Of a stretch of DNA of 64,000 nucleotides, positions 1 through 8,903 are shown in pieces. Position numbers and translations under genes: made by a program. The notes beneath the pieces were generated by a model. That model had not been told where the DNA came from. It ran no database searches and saw nothing but the letters and a program-made list of their open reading frames with translations. Numbering within the stretch: the first letter of the stretch is position 1; each line of letters starts with the position of its first letter. Origin of the DNA: Streptomyces fructofermentans (GTDB lineage Bacteria; Actinomycetota; Actinomycetes; Streptomycetales; Streptomycetaceae); contig NZ_BMWD01000005.1 in NCBI RefSeq assembly GCF_014651055.1, forward strand, positions 140,688 through 204,687. The letters run 5' to 3'.

Positions 1-895
1 GGCAGCAACCGCCGATCAGCCGGGCGCCGGACCGCTGCCAGCCGGTGACCAGGCCGGGTGCGAAGGTGGACCGCCCGCGCCAGGCGCGCGCCCCGGAGTC
101 CCAGACCTCGCCGCTGTTCGGGTAGACGACGACGGGCTTGCCGGTCACGCGCGCGGCCGTCTCCACCGCGCCGGCCGCGTCCTCGGGGGCGCAGCAGTTG
201 ACGCCGACCGCGACGACCTCCTCGGCGTCGGCCGCGAGCCCGAAGGCCTCCTCCAGCGGCTGCCCGGCCCGCGTCCTGTCCCCGGCGACGGCGTACGAGA
301 GCCAGGCCGGCGTTCCGAGCCCTCTCAGCGCCCGCAGCAGCGCCCGCGCCTCCACGGTGTCGGGCACGGTCTCCAGCGCGAGGACGTCGGCTCCCGCGGC
401 GGCGAGCACCTCCAGTCGCGGCCGGTGGAAGCGTTCGAGTTCGGCGACGCCCAGCCCGTACCGGCCCCGGTACTCCGAGCCGTCGGCGAGCATCGCCCCG
501 TACGGGCCCGCCGACGCGGCCACCCACGTGGGCGCCCGCACCCCTCCCGCGCGGGCGCGCCCAGCCGCCTCGCGGGCCAGCGTGACGCCGAGAGCCATCA
601 GGCGGGCTGCGCGCCCGCGCGGGACGCCGCGCCGGGCGAAGCCCTCGAAGGTCGCCTGGTAGGTGGCGGTGATCGCCACGTTCGCGCCCGCCGCGAAGTA
701 GGCGAGGTGGGCCTCGGTGACCGCCTCGGGCCGCTCGTCGAGCAGCCGGGCCGACCACAGTTCGTCGCTCAGGTTGTGCCCCGCGGCCTCGAGCTGGTTG
801 GACAGCCCGCCGTCCAGGACGAGGACGCCGGTGGCGAGAGCCTCGGCGAAGGAGGGCGCGGCGGGGGAGGGCCCGGCGCCGGGCGCGCTGGTCAT
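1..895 (-). CDS. mmuM: Homocysteine S-methyltransferase (3' end cut by window edge)
   Basis: Cytosolic enzyme that methylates homocysteine to methionine, using S-methylmethionine or SAM as donor. The N-terminus carries the family motif LDGGLSNQLE. The zinc-ligand cysteines are visible as GVNCC near residue 231 and GGCC at the very edge of the window, so only roughly 10-20 C-terminal residues are missing. The start is the ATG at 893-895. The family normally has about 300 residues, which fits. It is transcribed away from the next gene and the two share a 639-bp intergenic region. Identification is confident from the cysteine motifs; the donor substrate is inferred from the family. Confidence 0.9.
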   Translation of the reverse strand, partial: MTSAPGAGPSPAAPSFAEALATGVLVLDGGLSNQLEAAGHNLSDELWSARLLDERPEAVTEAHLAYFAAGANVAITATYQATFEGFARRGVPRGRAARLMALGVTLAREAAGRARAGGVRAPTWVAASAGPYGAMLADGSEYRGRYGLGVAELERFHRPRLEVLAAAGADVLALETVPDTVEARALLRALRGLGTPAWLSYAVAGDRTRAGQPLEEAFGLAADAEEVVAVGVNCCAPEDAAGAVETAARVTGKPVVVYPNSGEVWDSGARAWRGRSTFAPGLVTGWQRSGARLIGGCC

Positions 896-1534
896 CCCCC
901 GACGCTAGCCGACGCCGCGCCCGGTGCCGCGTCCCGGTCCGTCCGTCGAACGGGGCGCCCAGCATGCGGGACGGTCCCGCGCGAGTCCGTGCCCCGCCGC
1001 AGGGCGGCCGTGCCCTGCGGCGGGGCACGGCGGCGGGCCCCCGACGGCGGACGGGCGCGGGTTCACCGCCTGCGGGGATGCCCGTTCCCTTCGCGCGGAG
1101 GCTTCGCCCGCGGGGACGAGCCTCCGGGTGCGCTCCGGCGCACCCGGGGTTCCCGAGGGCGCCGGAGCGCACCTCGGGGCCGGGCCATGCCGGTCGTCGC
1201 AGTTCGCGCCGGAACCGTTGACCTCTCCCCAACACGCCCTTACGGTTTCGGCGTTCGGAATTGGCAGATGTTGTTCGAAATTGCGAATGGTCGGCACGGG
1301 AGGACGCCCGTGCCGAGCTGTTCCTCCGCAACCGAGCAGACCCGCGCATCCATCGCAAGCGGCCTCCACCGGCAACCGGTCCGCCCACCCCTCCGGCGCC
1401 TCCGTCGGCGTCCCCCGATCCGGCACGGCCGTCGACCGGGCCGCCGCGACGCGGGCGACGGCACGCCGTGCCGGGGGTGCGGGCGAACTCGACGGCCCGG
1501 CGGGCCGCTTCACCGTTCTGAAGGAGTGTCGGAG
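896..1534. other. Intergenic region between mmuM and the GH43 gene
   Basis: This 639-bp stretch separates divergent genes and must hold both promoters. The left part is very GC-rich with no convincing coding signal. Around 1250-1290 the composition becomes distinctly AT-richer and contains an 11-bp direct repeat (see 1253-1283), the only clear candidate regulatory signal. Confidence 0.5.
1253..1283. promoter_or_regulatory. Direct repeat GTTCGRAATTG, candidate operator
   Basis: GTTCGGAATTG (1253-1263) is repeated as GTTCGAAATTG (1273-1283), exactly 20 bp apart start to start, or two helical turns. The second copy also sits inside TTCG-N6-CGAA. It lies in the AT-richest part of the region, about 250 bp upstream of the galactanase gene. 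No protein can be assigned to it from sequence alone. Confidence 0.35.
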
Positions 1535-2965
1535 TTGAGACGCGAGTTCTCCCCGAGACGTGCGTACGCCGTCCTCACAGCCCTCTGTCTCGTGGTCGCC
1601 GGAATCCTGGTGACCGCCGCGCCCGCCCAGGCGGCACCCCAGACCGTCACCAACGGAACCCCGTTCACGGACGTCGGCGGTGCCGCCGTGCACGCGCACG
1701 GCGGCGGTGTCATCAAGGTCGGCACGTACTACTACTGGTTCGGCGAGAACCGCAACGCCGACAACACCTTCCGGTACGTGGACGCCTACCGTTCCACCGA
1801 CCTGAAGAACTGGGAGTTCCGCAACCACGTCCTGACCGAGGCGAGCGACCCGGAGCTGGCGACCGCCAACATCGAGCGGCCCAAGGTCATGTACAACGCG
1901 GCCACCGGCACCTTCGTGATGTGGATGCACAAGGAGAACGGCGTGGACTACGGCGAGGCCCGCGCGGCGGTCGCCGTCTCGAACACCGTGGACGGCGACT
2001 ACTCCTGGCGGGGCAGCTTCCGTCCGCTCGGCACCCACATGTCCCGGGACATCACGGTGTTCATGGACACGGACGGCGCGGGGTACATGGTCTCGGCGGC
2101 CCGTGAGAACTACGACCTCCAGATCTACCGCCTGACCGCCGACTACACCGGCATCGCGAGCCTCGTGGCCGACCCCTGGCACGGCGGCCACCGCGAGGCG
2201 CCCGCGCTCTTCAAGCGCAACGGCGTCTACTTCATGCTGACGTCCGGTGCGACGGGTTGGAGCCCCAACCAGCAGCGGTACGCCACGGCCACCTCCCTCG
2301 CGGGCCCCTGGACGGCGATGGCCGACGTCGGCGACGCGACGGCGTACGGGTCGCAGACCGCGTACGTCCTTCCCGTGCAGGGCAGTTCGGGCACCTCGTA
2401 CCTCTACATGGGCGACCGCTGGGGCAACTCCATCGGCGGAACCGTCAACGACTCGCGCTACGTCTGGCTGCCGCTGGCCTTCCCGACGTCCACCACGATG
2501 TCCATGTCCTGGTACCCGGAGGTCGCCGTCGACACGGCCGCCGGAACGGTCACGGGGCAGGGCGGCCCGTACGAGACCCTCACCGCGCGGCACAGCGGCA
2601 AGTGCGCGGACATCCCCTCCCAGTCCGTCCAGGCGGGTGTCGCGCTCACGCAGTACACCTGCAACGGCGGCGGCAACCAGCGCTTCTGGTTCAAGAGCGT
2701 CGGCGGCGGCCACGTCCAGCTGATGGCCCGGCACAGCTCCCTGTGCCTCCAGGAGAACGCCGCAGACGTCACCCAGCAGGCATGCTCCGCCTCCTCCACC
2801 GCACAGCAGTGGACCGTCACCGCCTCGGGCGGTTACGTCACCGTCAGGTCCCGGGCCGGGGGCGAGTGCCTCGACGTCAACGGCGGGTCCACGGCCAACT
2901 CGGCGGCGGTGATCACCCACCCCTGCAACGGGGGCACCAACCAGCAGTGGACCAGGGGCGGTTGA
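1535..2965 (+). CDS. Secreted GH43 exo-beta-1,3-galactanase with C-terminal CBM13
   Basis: Probable extracellular exo-beta-1,3-galactanase acting on the galactan backbone of arabinogalactan. Signal peptide is about residues 1-34 (cleavage near AQA-AP), the GH43 five-bladed propeller about 40-340, and a ricin-type CBM13 about 345-476 with the QQWT signature. The placement of E114 (NIERPK), E221 (HREAP) and Q274 (YGSQTA) mirrors the residues known for the fungal subfamily-24 enzyme (E102, E208, Q263), in which a glutamine replaces the usual catalytic aspartate. The TTG at 1535 has AAGGAG 8 bp upstream. The GTG at 1526 overlaps that Shine-Dalgarno, so TTG is preferred. The GH43_24-CBM13 arrangement is known in streptomycetes; substrate is inferred. 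Confidence 0.85.
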   Translation: MRREFSPRRAYAVLTALCLVVAGILVTAAPAQAAPQTVTNGTPFTDVGGAAVHAHGGGVIKVGTYYYWFGENRNADNTFRYVDAYRSTDLKNWEFRNHVLTEASDPELATANIERPKVMYNAATGTFVMWMHKENGVDYGEARAAVAVSNTVDGDYSWRGSFRPLGTHMSRDITVFMDTDGAGYMVSAARENYDLQIYRLTADYTGIASLVADPWHGGHREAPALFKRNGVYFMLTSGATGWSPNQQRYATATSLAGPWTAMADVGDATAYGSQTAYVLPVQGSSGTSYLYMGDRWGNSIGGTVNDSRYVWLPLAFPTSTTMSMSWYPEVAVDTAAGTVTGQGGPYETLTARHSGKCADIPSQSVQAGVALTQYTCNGGGNQRFWFKSVGGGHVQLMARHSSLCLQENAADVTQQACSASSTAQQWTVTASGGYVTVRSRAGGECLDVNGGSTANSAAVITHPCNGGTNQQWTRGG

Positions 2966-3026
2966 CCCGGCCGATCCCGTGTCCGCCGGTCCGCTGCGTC
3001 CTTATCCCGGGGCGGAGCGGACCGGT

Positions 3027-3064
3027 CGACGCGGGGCGTGTGCCCGGCGTTCCGCCCCGCGTCG
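3027..3064 (+). terminator. Hairpin terminator after the GH43 gene
   Basis: A perfect 12-bp stem (CGACGCGGGGCG at 3027-3038 pairing with 3053-3064) with a 14-nt loop, 61 bp after the stop codon. There is no U-tract, as usual in Streptomyces. Confidence 0.65.
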
Positions 3065-3070
3065 GCAACT

Positions 3071-3084
3071 GGAAAGCGCTTGCC
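3071..3084. promoter_or_regulatory. LacI/GalR-type operator GGAAAGCGCTTGCC
   Basis: A 14-bp quasi-palindrome centred on the invariant CG with AAGCGCTT core (3074-3081) and one mismatched pair. It resembles operators of LacI/GalR-family sugar regulators. It lies after the GH43 terminator and about 240 bp upstream of the DUF2264 gene, so it most likely controls that gene. No LacI gene is inside the window. Confidence 0.6.
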
Positions 3085-3322
3085 CTTCCGGGGTACGGTC
3101 AACCACCGGACTGCTCGGCCCGGTTGGAGGAACTCCTCGCCCGGGGGGCTGGTGTCCGCGCGCCCGGTGCGATGAGCTGGACCCCTGGGGCGTCCCGACC
3201 GGAACCGGGGCGCCCCAGGCCCTCACCCCGTCGCCGCCGAGCCCGCCCCGCGCCACCGCCCCCGGCCGGTGGCATGCCCGCGCCGTCCGGTCCGGTCGCC
3301 GAGCCCGACAGGAGTCCCTTTG

Positions 3323-5113
3323 ATGCCCGCAGGCCCCGCCGGTGTGCCCGAGGACCGCGTGCTGAGCCCGTACACCGGCCTGACCCGCGCCCACTGGGAG
3401 GCGGTCGCGGACTCCCTGCTCGCCGCCGTGGAGCCGTACGCCACCGGGGACCGCGCGCTCTACCATCTCCCCGGGGACCGGGTGAGCTGGTCGGGCCGCC
3501 TCTCCGACGGCCTGGAGGGGTACGCGAGGACCCTGCTCCTGGCGGCGTTCCGGCGGGACGAGAAGGTCCTGAAGCGGTACGCCGACGGCCTCGCCGCGGG
3601 AACCGCGGGCGTCTGGCCCCGCATCGAGCACCGCGGTCAGCCGCTCGTCGAGGCCGCCTCGATAGCCCTCGCCCTGCGGCTGACCCGCCCCCTGCTCTGG
3701 GACCGCCTCGACGACGGCGTCCGGCAGCGGGCGGCGTCCTGGCTCGGTGACGCGCTGACGGCCGAACCGTGGCCCTGCAACTGGGAGTTGTTCCCCGTGA
3801 CGGTCGGCGGCTTCCTCGCGGAGGCCGGGTACGAACCCGAGCGGTCCCGCGCCGCGATCGACCGCGGCCTCGACCGCGTCGAGCGGTGGTACGCCGGAGA
3901 CGGCTGGTACAGCGACGGACCGGGCCGTGCCTTCGACCACTACAACGGCTGGGCCATGCACCTCTATCCGGTGCTGCACGCCCTCCTGGCCGGCGACGCC
4001 GCCCTCCTGGACCGGTACGGCGGCCGCCTGGAACGCCATCTCGCCGACTACGCCCGCATGTTCGGCTCCGACGGCGCGCCGATGCGCCAGGGCCGGTCCC
4101 TCACCTACCGCTTCGCGACGACCGCACCGCTGTGGCTGGGCACCCTGGCCGGACGTACGCCCCTGCGGCCCGGCGAGACCCGGCGGCTGGCCTCCGGCGC
4201 CCTGCGGTACTTCCTCGACCGCGGCGCCGTCGACGAACGGGGGCTGCTGACGCTCGGCTGGCACGGACCCGACACGGCCGTCCTGCAGGGCTACTCGGGT
4301 CCCGCCTCCCCGTACTGGGCGGCCAAGGCGTTCGTCGCCCTGCTGCTGCCCGCGGACCACGCGGTGTGGACGTCCCCGGAGGAACCCGGGCCCGCGGACC
4401 GCGCCGACGCCGTCACGCCCGTCCGCCCGCCCAACTGGCTTCTGCAGTCCACCAGGGCGGACGGGCTGGTGCGCCTCCACAACCACGGCAGCGAGGACGT
4501 CCGCTACGACCCGTACTACACGCGCCTCGCCTACTCCACGGCGACGGCACCCTCATCCGGCCACGACAACTGCGTACTCCTCGGCGGCGATCCGTCCCGC
4601 ACCCGGATCGAACCCCTGGGTACCGGCGGGAGTTGGGCAGCGTCCCGGCACACGGCGGCGGGCGGCGCCCGCGTCACGAGCCTGCTCGTCGCGCACGGTG
4701 CCGCGGAGGTGCGCGCCCACCTGGTGGCGGACGCCCCGCCGGGAACGCCGGTACGGGTGACGGGCTGGGCGGCGGGGGAGGGCCGACGCTCCGAACTCCT
4801 GCCCGCGCACGCCCTGTCGGTGCCGCCGGACCCCTCGGCGCCACCCGGCCCCGGCCCCGGGGAGACCGGGCCGGCGCTCGCCGGAGTCCCGTACGCCGAG
4901 GGTGTCACGGCCGACGGGCCGACCCTCTTCGTCGCCCTCGCCCGGCTCACCGCGGAGGACGGTGCGCCGGCCCTCGCGGACCTGGTCACCGTGCGTGTGG
5001 AGGACGGCCGCGGCCTGTGCGTCGAGTGGTCCGACGGCACGGGGGCACGCTTCCGGTTCGCACCCGGCGCCGGGGCGTCCGCGGACCGGCCGTGGACGGT
5101 GGCACCCCGCTGA
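3323..5113 (+). CDS. DUF2264 domain protein, probable GH154-type glycoside hydrolase
   Basis: A 596-residue protein that is DUF2264 along most of its length. As I recall, this family supplied GH154, beta-glucuronidases that remove glucuronic acid from arabinogalactan side chains. It has an (alpha/alpha)-barrel-like N-terminal part (DGLEGYART, CNWELF, YSDGPGRAFDHYNGW) with many conserved aromatic and acidic residues, and a beta-rich C-terminal half after about residue 370. No signal peptide is visible, so it may act inside the cell on imported oligosaccharides. The ATG at 3323 has AGGAG 8 bp upstream. It follows the galactanase on the same strand, separated by a terminator and a LacI-like site, so it is probably a separate transcript under related control. 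Function is inferred from family and context. Confidence 0.75.
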   Translation: MPAGPAGVPEDRVLSPYTGLTRAHWEAVADSLLAAVEPYATGDRALYHLPGDRVSWSGRLSDGLEGYARTLLLAAFRRDEKVLKRYADGLAAGTAGVWPRIEHRGQPLVEAASIALALRLTRPLLWDRLDDGVRQRAASWLGDALTAEPWPCNWELFPVTVGGFLAEAGYEPERSRAAIDRGLDRVERWYAGDGWYSDGPGRAFDHYNGWAMHLYPVLHALLAGDAALLDRYGGRLERHLADYARMFGSDGAPMRQGRSLTYRFATTAPLWLGTLAGRTPLRPGETRRLASGALRYFLDRGAVDERGLLTLGWHGPDTAVLQGYSGPASPYWAAKAFVALLLPADHAVWTSPEEPGPADRADAVTPVRPPNWLLQSTRADGLVRLHNHGSEDVRYDPYYTRLAYSTATAPSSGHDNCVLLGGDPSRTRIEPLGTGGSWAASRHTAAGGARVTSLLVAHGAAEVRAHLVADAPPGTPVRVTGWAAGEGRRSELLPAHALSVPPDPSAPPGPGPGETGPALAGVPYAEGVTADGPTLFVALARLTAEDGAPALADLVTVRVEDGRGLCVEWSDGTGARFRFAPGAGASADRPWTVAPR

Positions 5114-5365
5114 CCGCGGTGCGGTCCCGCGACCGTTCGGCGCCCGCCGGACCGCCCGGCCCGAGCCCGGTCGCACGGACCCGGACACCGCTCCCGGCAC
5201 GCGCCGGACCCGCGGCGCCCCCGCCCGCCGCGCCGGTCCTCCGACGGGACCGGGGACGACACCACGACCGCCGACGCCCCAAGTCCCGTACGGGCGCCTG
5301 GTACCGTTGAGGCTTTCGTGGGTATAAGACTCCGTGGAATCCGACCGGCGAGGGACCCAGGAATC

Positions 5366-5782
5366 ATGGACATCCCCGGTAACAAGCGACTGGCCGCCGC
5401 CGTCGTGATGCGCAAGGGCCGTGTCCTGCTGGTGCGCCGCAGCGCCGTCGAGCGCTTCCTGCCTCGCGTCTGGGGTGTGCCGTGCGGCAAGCTGGAACCC
5501 GGCGAGAGTCCCGAGGACGGCGTGCTGCGGGAGCTCAAGGAGGAGACGGGACTCCTCGGCGAGGTCGTCCGCAAAGTCGGCCGGTCGTCGTTCGTGAGCG
5601 AGTACCGGGGCCACGAGACCAAGAACTGGCAGGACAACTTCCTGGTCAGACCGCTCTCCCGGCACATCGTCCTGCCGGAGCCCGACCAGGAGCACCGCTG
5701 GCTGGCCCCGCACGAACTGCACACGGTCGACATCGACACGTACAACCTGGACATCGTGCGCCAGGCCCTCACGAACGTCTGA
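5366..5782 (+). CDS. Nudix hydrolase
   Basis: Small cytosolic hydrolase (138 residues) of nucleoside-diphosphate-linked compounds. The complete Nudix box GX5EX7REUXEEXGU is present: it begins GKLEPGE at about residue 41 and ends with REL-EE-TG near residue 61, with all the metal-binding glutamates intact. The start is the ATG at 5366 with AGGA just upstream. The 3' end overlaps the convergent cupin gene by 14 bp. The substrate cannot be predicted. Confidence 0.85.
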   Translation: MDIPGNKRLAAAVVMRKGRVLLVRRSAVERFLPRVWGVPCGKLEPGESPEDGVLRELKEETGLLGEVVRKVGRSSFVSEYRGHETKNWQDNFLVRPLSRHIVLPEPDQEHRWLAPHELHTVDIDTYNLDIVRQALTNV

Positions 5783-6494
5783 GCAGCTCCGCCAGGGCGT
5801 CCAGTTCGGACAGGTACCCGTCCACCTCCAGTGGCACCTTCGGCACCGCCTCCGGGTGCGGGCCCGCCGCCGTGAACACGTCGGTACGGCGCCGGCGTCC
5901 CCCTCCCGTCTCCAGGAACAGCGTCACCGTCGGCTCCGCCGTGGCGCACCACGCCCGGTGCAGGGTGTGCGCGGGCAGGGCGTAACTGCTGCCCGCCGAG
6001 TACTCCGCCACCTGCGTCAGACGCAGCCGGGCCGCGCCCGCCGGCTCCAGCAGCCAGTCGGCCGAACCCTCGGCCAGGGACTCCTGGTAGCGGTCGGCCT
6101 CGATGCCCCCGTCCCACCGGGGCGCGTACAACTCCATCGCCAGCCGCCCCCGTACGACGTGGGAGGCGAGCGGAGAGCGGTGGTTGTGGATGTCCTCCCG
6201 GCCGATCGCGCCTCGCCCCGGATGCCACAGATGGGCACGCAGCATGTGGTGCGGACCGCCGTCGACCAGCAGCAGCTTGTCGAAGCCGAGGACATGCCGG
6301 TACGAGAGTCCGGCGCAGCCCGCCGGGTCGCCCTCACCGGAGGCGAGTTCGGCGACCAGTTCCAGCAGCCTCTCGGGGGAGCCCAGTTCGGTGACCACCG
6401 CCCGGGCCGCCGACACCCGCTCGTGCTCCGGCAGTGCGCCGTGCAGCGACTCCGTCAGCAGTCTCCGCGTCGCCAGGATCTGTCGGCCGCCCAT
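5769..6494 (-). CDS. Cupin-fold hypothetical protein
   Basis: A 241-residue protein with a predicted double-stranded beta-helix. Histidine-bearing segments resemble cupin metal sites: REDIHNHRSPLASH near the middle and LPAHTLHRAWC toward the end, followed by the strand TVTLFLET. Residues 1-70 are helical. ATG at 6494 is chosen because GGAGGG lies 5 bp upstream; an in-frame ATG at 6533 would overlap the previous gene. It begins 14 bp after the toroid-protein gene, so the two are almost certainly cotranscribed. The HxH arrangement suggests an iron or manganese dioxygenase or isomerase-like activity, but no function is assigned. Confidence 0.7.
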   Translation of the reverse strand: MGGRQILATRRLLTESLHGALPEHERVSAARAVVTELGSPERLLELVAELASGEGDPAGCAGLSYRHVLGFDKLLLVDGGPHHMLRAHLWHPGRGAIGREDIHNHRSPLASHVVRGRLAMELYAPRWDGGIEADRYQESLAEGSADWLLEPAGAARLRLTQVAEYSAGSSYALPAHTLHRAWCATAEPTVTLFLETGGGRRRRTDVFTAAGPHPEAVPKVPLEVDGYLSELDALAELLRRS

Positions 6495-6508
6495 GCACGC
6501 CCTCCCAC

Positions 6509-7894
6509 TCACCCATTCCGTCGGTATACCCATACGGCATGGGCCCGGAGCGCCGAAAGGCCCTGATAGGTCATCCACATGGGGCGGCGCAGCTCACCGC
6601 TGTCGTCCCGGGCCCACGTCCAGATGCCGTCCGTCTGCCCGGCCCACACCGCGCTCGCCGCGCCGTGCAGCCGCTCACGCCACTCCTCCTCCAGGCCGTC
6701 CTCACGCGCGATCTCCCGGGCACCGGGGGTCAGCAGGGCGCGCACGACCCAGGAAGCCGTGAAGTGGCGTACGTTCAGCACCTCGTGGCGCGAGGGGTCG
6801 TCGGCGCGCGGCCTGCGGACCTCCTCCCGCAGGTTGGACAGGTCGAGACAGGCGTCGTGCGGCGCGTCCGGGCAGGCCAGCAGCCAGCGCACCGCGTCCT
6901 CGCGGGCCGCGCGCGCGTTGCCGTTCTCGCCCAGCACCCGGGCCACGCGGTCCAGGGCGACCGCGGCCTGGGCGGTGTGCAGCGCGGACGGAGGCCCGTG
7001 GAAGGGGGCCAGCCGGTAGCCCCAGCAACGCCGGTGCTCCCGGCGGGGATCGGTCACGGCACCCTCGACGAGGGCGTCCCGCAGCAGCGGCAACGCGTCC
7101 GAATCCGGTGCGGCGCGCAGCAGACCGCGCAGCACGGTCGTCACGACGTGCGTCAACTCACGACCCGTGCGGTCCAGTTCCCGGGTGAACCCGGTCGCGC
7201 AGCCGGCCACCTCGGCGGCGAGCCGGTCCCGAGACGCCCCCGCCCTGGCGAGCGCGCCGAGCACCAGGGCGGTGACCTCGGGGCGCGCCTGCGAGCCCTG
7301 GGAGCGGGCCGACCATCCGCCGTCGGGCAGGCGCAGCCGCCACAGCGTGTCCACCAGGTCGCCGGCGCCGATACGGCCCTCCGGCATGCCCAGGTCGAGC
7401 ATGATGTGCAGCCCGTACGCGGTGCCCACGGAGGTGGGGCGGCCCGGTCCGCTCTCCCCCAGGGAGTGCGACCATCCGGTGAGCCGCCCGCGCACCGGGT
7501 CGTCGACGACGCAGATCTGGTCCGCGAGGGTGTCGTACGCGGCCGAGAACAGCTCGGGGAGCGGACCCGGTTCGGTGGGGGAGGGGTCCTGGACGGGCCG
7601 CCCGCCCGCGGGGGCGGGCGGGTCCTCCGCGTACCTGGCCCGGAGCAGGGCCGCCGACAGCCAGGCGGCGACGGCCGTCGCGGTGCCGCTCAGCACGGCG
7701 ATCGCGTACCGCGCGGACTCCCCGTCGATGCCGGTCGGCAGGATGCCGATCAGGGACTGGAAGACCGCGTATCCGGCGGCCGCGCAGCCGAATCCGCCGA
7801 GCCAGCGCACCAGCCGCGCGGGCCGCGGGCCGTGCGGCACGTGCGGTTCGGGGTCGGGCCTGGACGGACCGCGTCGGAGCTGCTGTTGGGACAA
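6509..7894 (-). CDS. Membrane-anchored alpha/alpha-toroid (prenyltransferase/terpene-cyclase-like) protein
   Basis: A 461-residue protein. After about 25 residues come two hydrophobic segments (from GGFGCAAAGYAVF and from YAIAVLSGTAT), likely a membrane hairpin. The remaining 350 residues look like prenyltransferase or squalene-cyclase repeats: LPDGGWSARSQGSQARPEVTA is QW-like, and DGIWTWARDD with MTYQGLSAL lies near the end. No DxDD or DCTAE catalytic motif is seen, so cyclase activity is not supported. TTG at 7894 is favoured by GGGAGGGAG just upstream; no suitable ATG exists. It is the first gene of a pair with the cupin protein. Family assignment is by fold resemblance only. Confidence 0.65.
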   Translation of the reverse strand: MSQQQLRRGPSRPDPEPHVPHGPRPARLVRWLGGFGCAAAGYAVFQSLIGILPTGIDGESARYAIAVLSGTATAVAAWLSAALLRARYAEDPPAPAGGRPVQDPSPTEPGPLPELFSAAYDTLADQICVVDDPVRGRLTGWSHSLGESGPGRPTSVGTAYGLHIMLDLGMPEGRIGAGDLVDTLWRLRLPDGGWSARSQGSQARPEVTALVLGALARAGASRDRLAAEVAGCATGFTRELDRTGRELTHVVTTVLRGLLRAAPDSDALPLLRDALVEGAVTDPRREHRRCWGYRLAPFHGPPSALHTAQAAVALDRVARVLGENGNARAAREDAVRWLLACPDAPHDACLDLSNLREEVRRPRADDPSRHEVLNVRHFTASWVVRALLTPGAREIAREDGLEEEWRERLHGAASAVWAGQTDGIWTWARDDSGELRRPMWMTYQGLSALRAHAVWVYRRNG

Positions 7895-8144
7895 GGCGCG
7901 CTCCCTCCCCCAGGGCGGCACGTGCACCGGCGAAGCTTCCAGTCTAAGTGGTCGGCGGGACGCCTGGGGTGCCGACCGTCGGCGGTGCCCGAACGGGCCC
8001 GCGTGCCACCCGAGTTGCCAGTGGCCCCCTGTCCGATGCTGCGCGGCCGCAGACAACCCACCTGGGAGGCTGGCCAGTTGTCGTGCACCGTCGACATCGC
8101 GTGCGGTGCGGCACGCCGTGCGCCGCCGGGTCCGGCCGCGCCGG

Positions 8145-8729
8145 TCAGGCGGACCGCCGCTGCTCCTTCGGCCAGTGCTCCAGCAGCACGTGGAGGGCGT
8201 CGACGGCCCGGTTCCAGGACGCCTGTACGTCCCGGGAGGCGCCGAAGGCGCCCGTGGACTCCAGCGCGCAGTAGCCGTGGAAGGTGCTGCGCAACAGCCG
8301 CACGGCGTCGGTGAGATCGGGTTCGCCGAGGCCGTACGCGCGCAGCATGCCGTAGGTGATCTCGGCGGTCCGCCGCATCGCGGGGGAACCGGCGACGAGA
8401 TCCTGGTCCATGGGGATCTGGGTGGCCGCGTACCGTCCGGGGCGCTCCAGCGCGTACGCGCGGTAGGCGCCGGCGAAGGCCGCCAGGGCGTCCTTGCCCG
8501 CGCGTCCGGCCACGGCCTCGGCGATCCGGTCGATCATCTCGGCGCCGGCGAGCAGGGCCGTCCTCGTCCGGAGGTCCTGGAGGTTGCGCACATGGGAGTA
8601 CAGGCTCGCGTCCTTCACCCCGAAGCGCCTGGCCAGGGCGGACAGCGTGACGTTCTCGAAGCCGACCTCGTCGGCGAGGTCGGCGGCGGCCGCGACGAGC
8701 ACCTCGGCCGTGAGCCCGGCACGGGCCAT
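8145..8729 (-). CDS. TetR-family transcriptional regulator
   Basis: A 194-residue repressor-type regulator. The N-terminal helix-turn-helix is about residues 8-50 (GFENVTLSALARRFGVKDASLYSHVRN is the diagnostic stretch, quoted here in parts: FENVTLSALA, then VKDASLYSHV). The C-terminal part resembles the WHG ligand-binding domain (FAGAYRAYALERPGRY). The ATG at 8729 has GAGGG 9 bp upstream; a TTG three codons earlier is possible. It is divergent from the metallohydrolase gene, and the region between them contains an 18-bp inverted repeat that could be its operator. The ligand is unknown. Confidence 0.85.
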   Translation of the reverse strand: MARAGLTAEVLVAAAADLADEVGFENVTLSALARRFGVKDASLYSHVRNLQDLRTRTALLAGAEMIDRIAEAVAGRAGKDALAAFAGAYRAYALERPGRYAATQIPMDQDLVAGSPAMRRTAEITYGMLRAYGLGEPDLTDAVRLLRSTFHGYCALESTGAFGASRDVQASWNRAVDALHVLLEHWPKEQRRSA

Positions 8730-8903
8730 GACGATCAACCCTCTCTCGGGTCCGGGCAGGAACCTGGTGAGGGTAGCAAGGGCCGCCGGCCCGTCCCGGA
8801 ACCGAAAGGGCCGCCGTCCCGTCCCGGAGTCGAACCGTGGCGCATCGCCCCGCGCCGCAGCGCCGCCGCCGTCCCGGTGCCGGACCCGCTGCCCGGTGCG
8901 CCG

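Noticed and set aside
425..1525. Long open frame reading into the galactanase gene from upstream
   Set aside because: Composition is Arg/Gly/Pro-rich without motifs. The signal peptide and a good Shine-Dalgarno place the true start at 1535.
905..2920. Long frame antisense to the galactanase
   Set aside because: Typical GC-bias shadow: no motif, and it overlaps a clear secreted enzyme gene.
4531..6228. Long antisense frame over the DUF2264 and Nudix genes
   Set aside because: No family resemblance; both covered genes have strong motifs and ribosome-binding sites.
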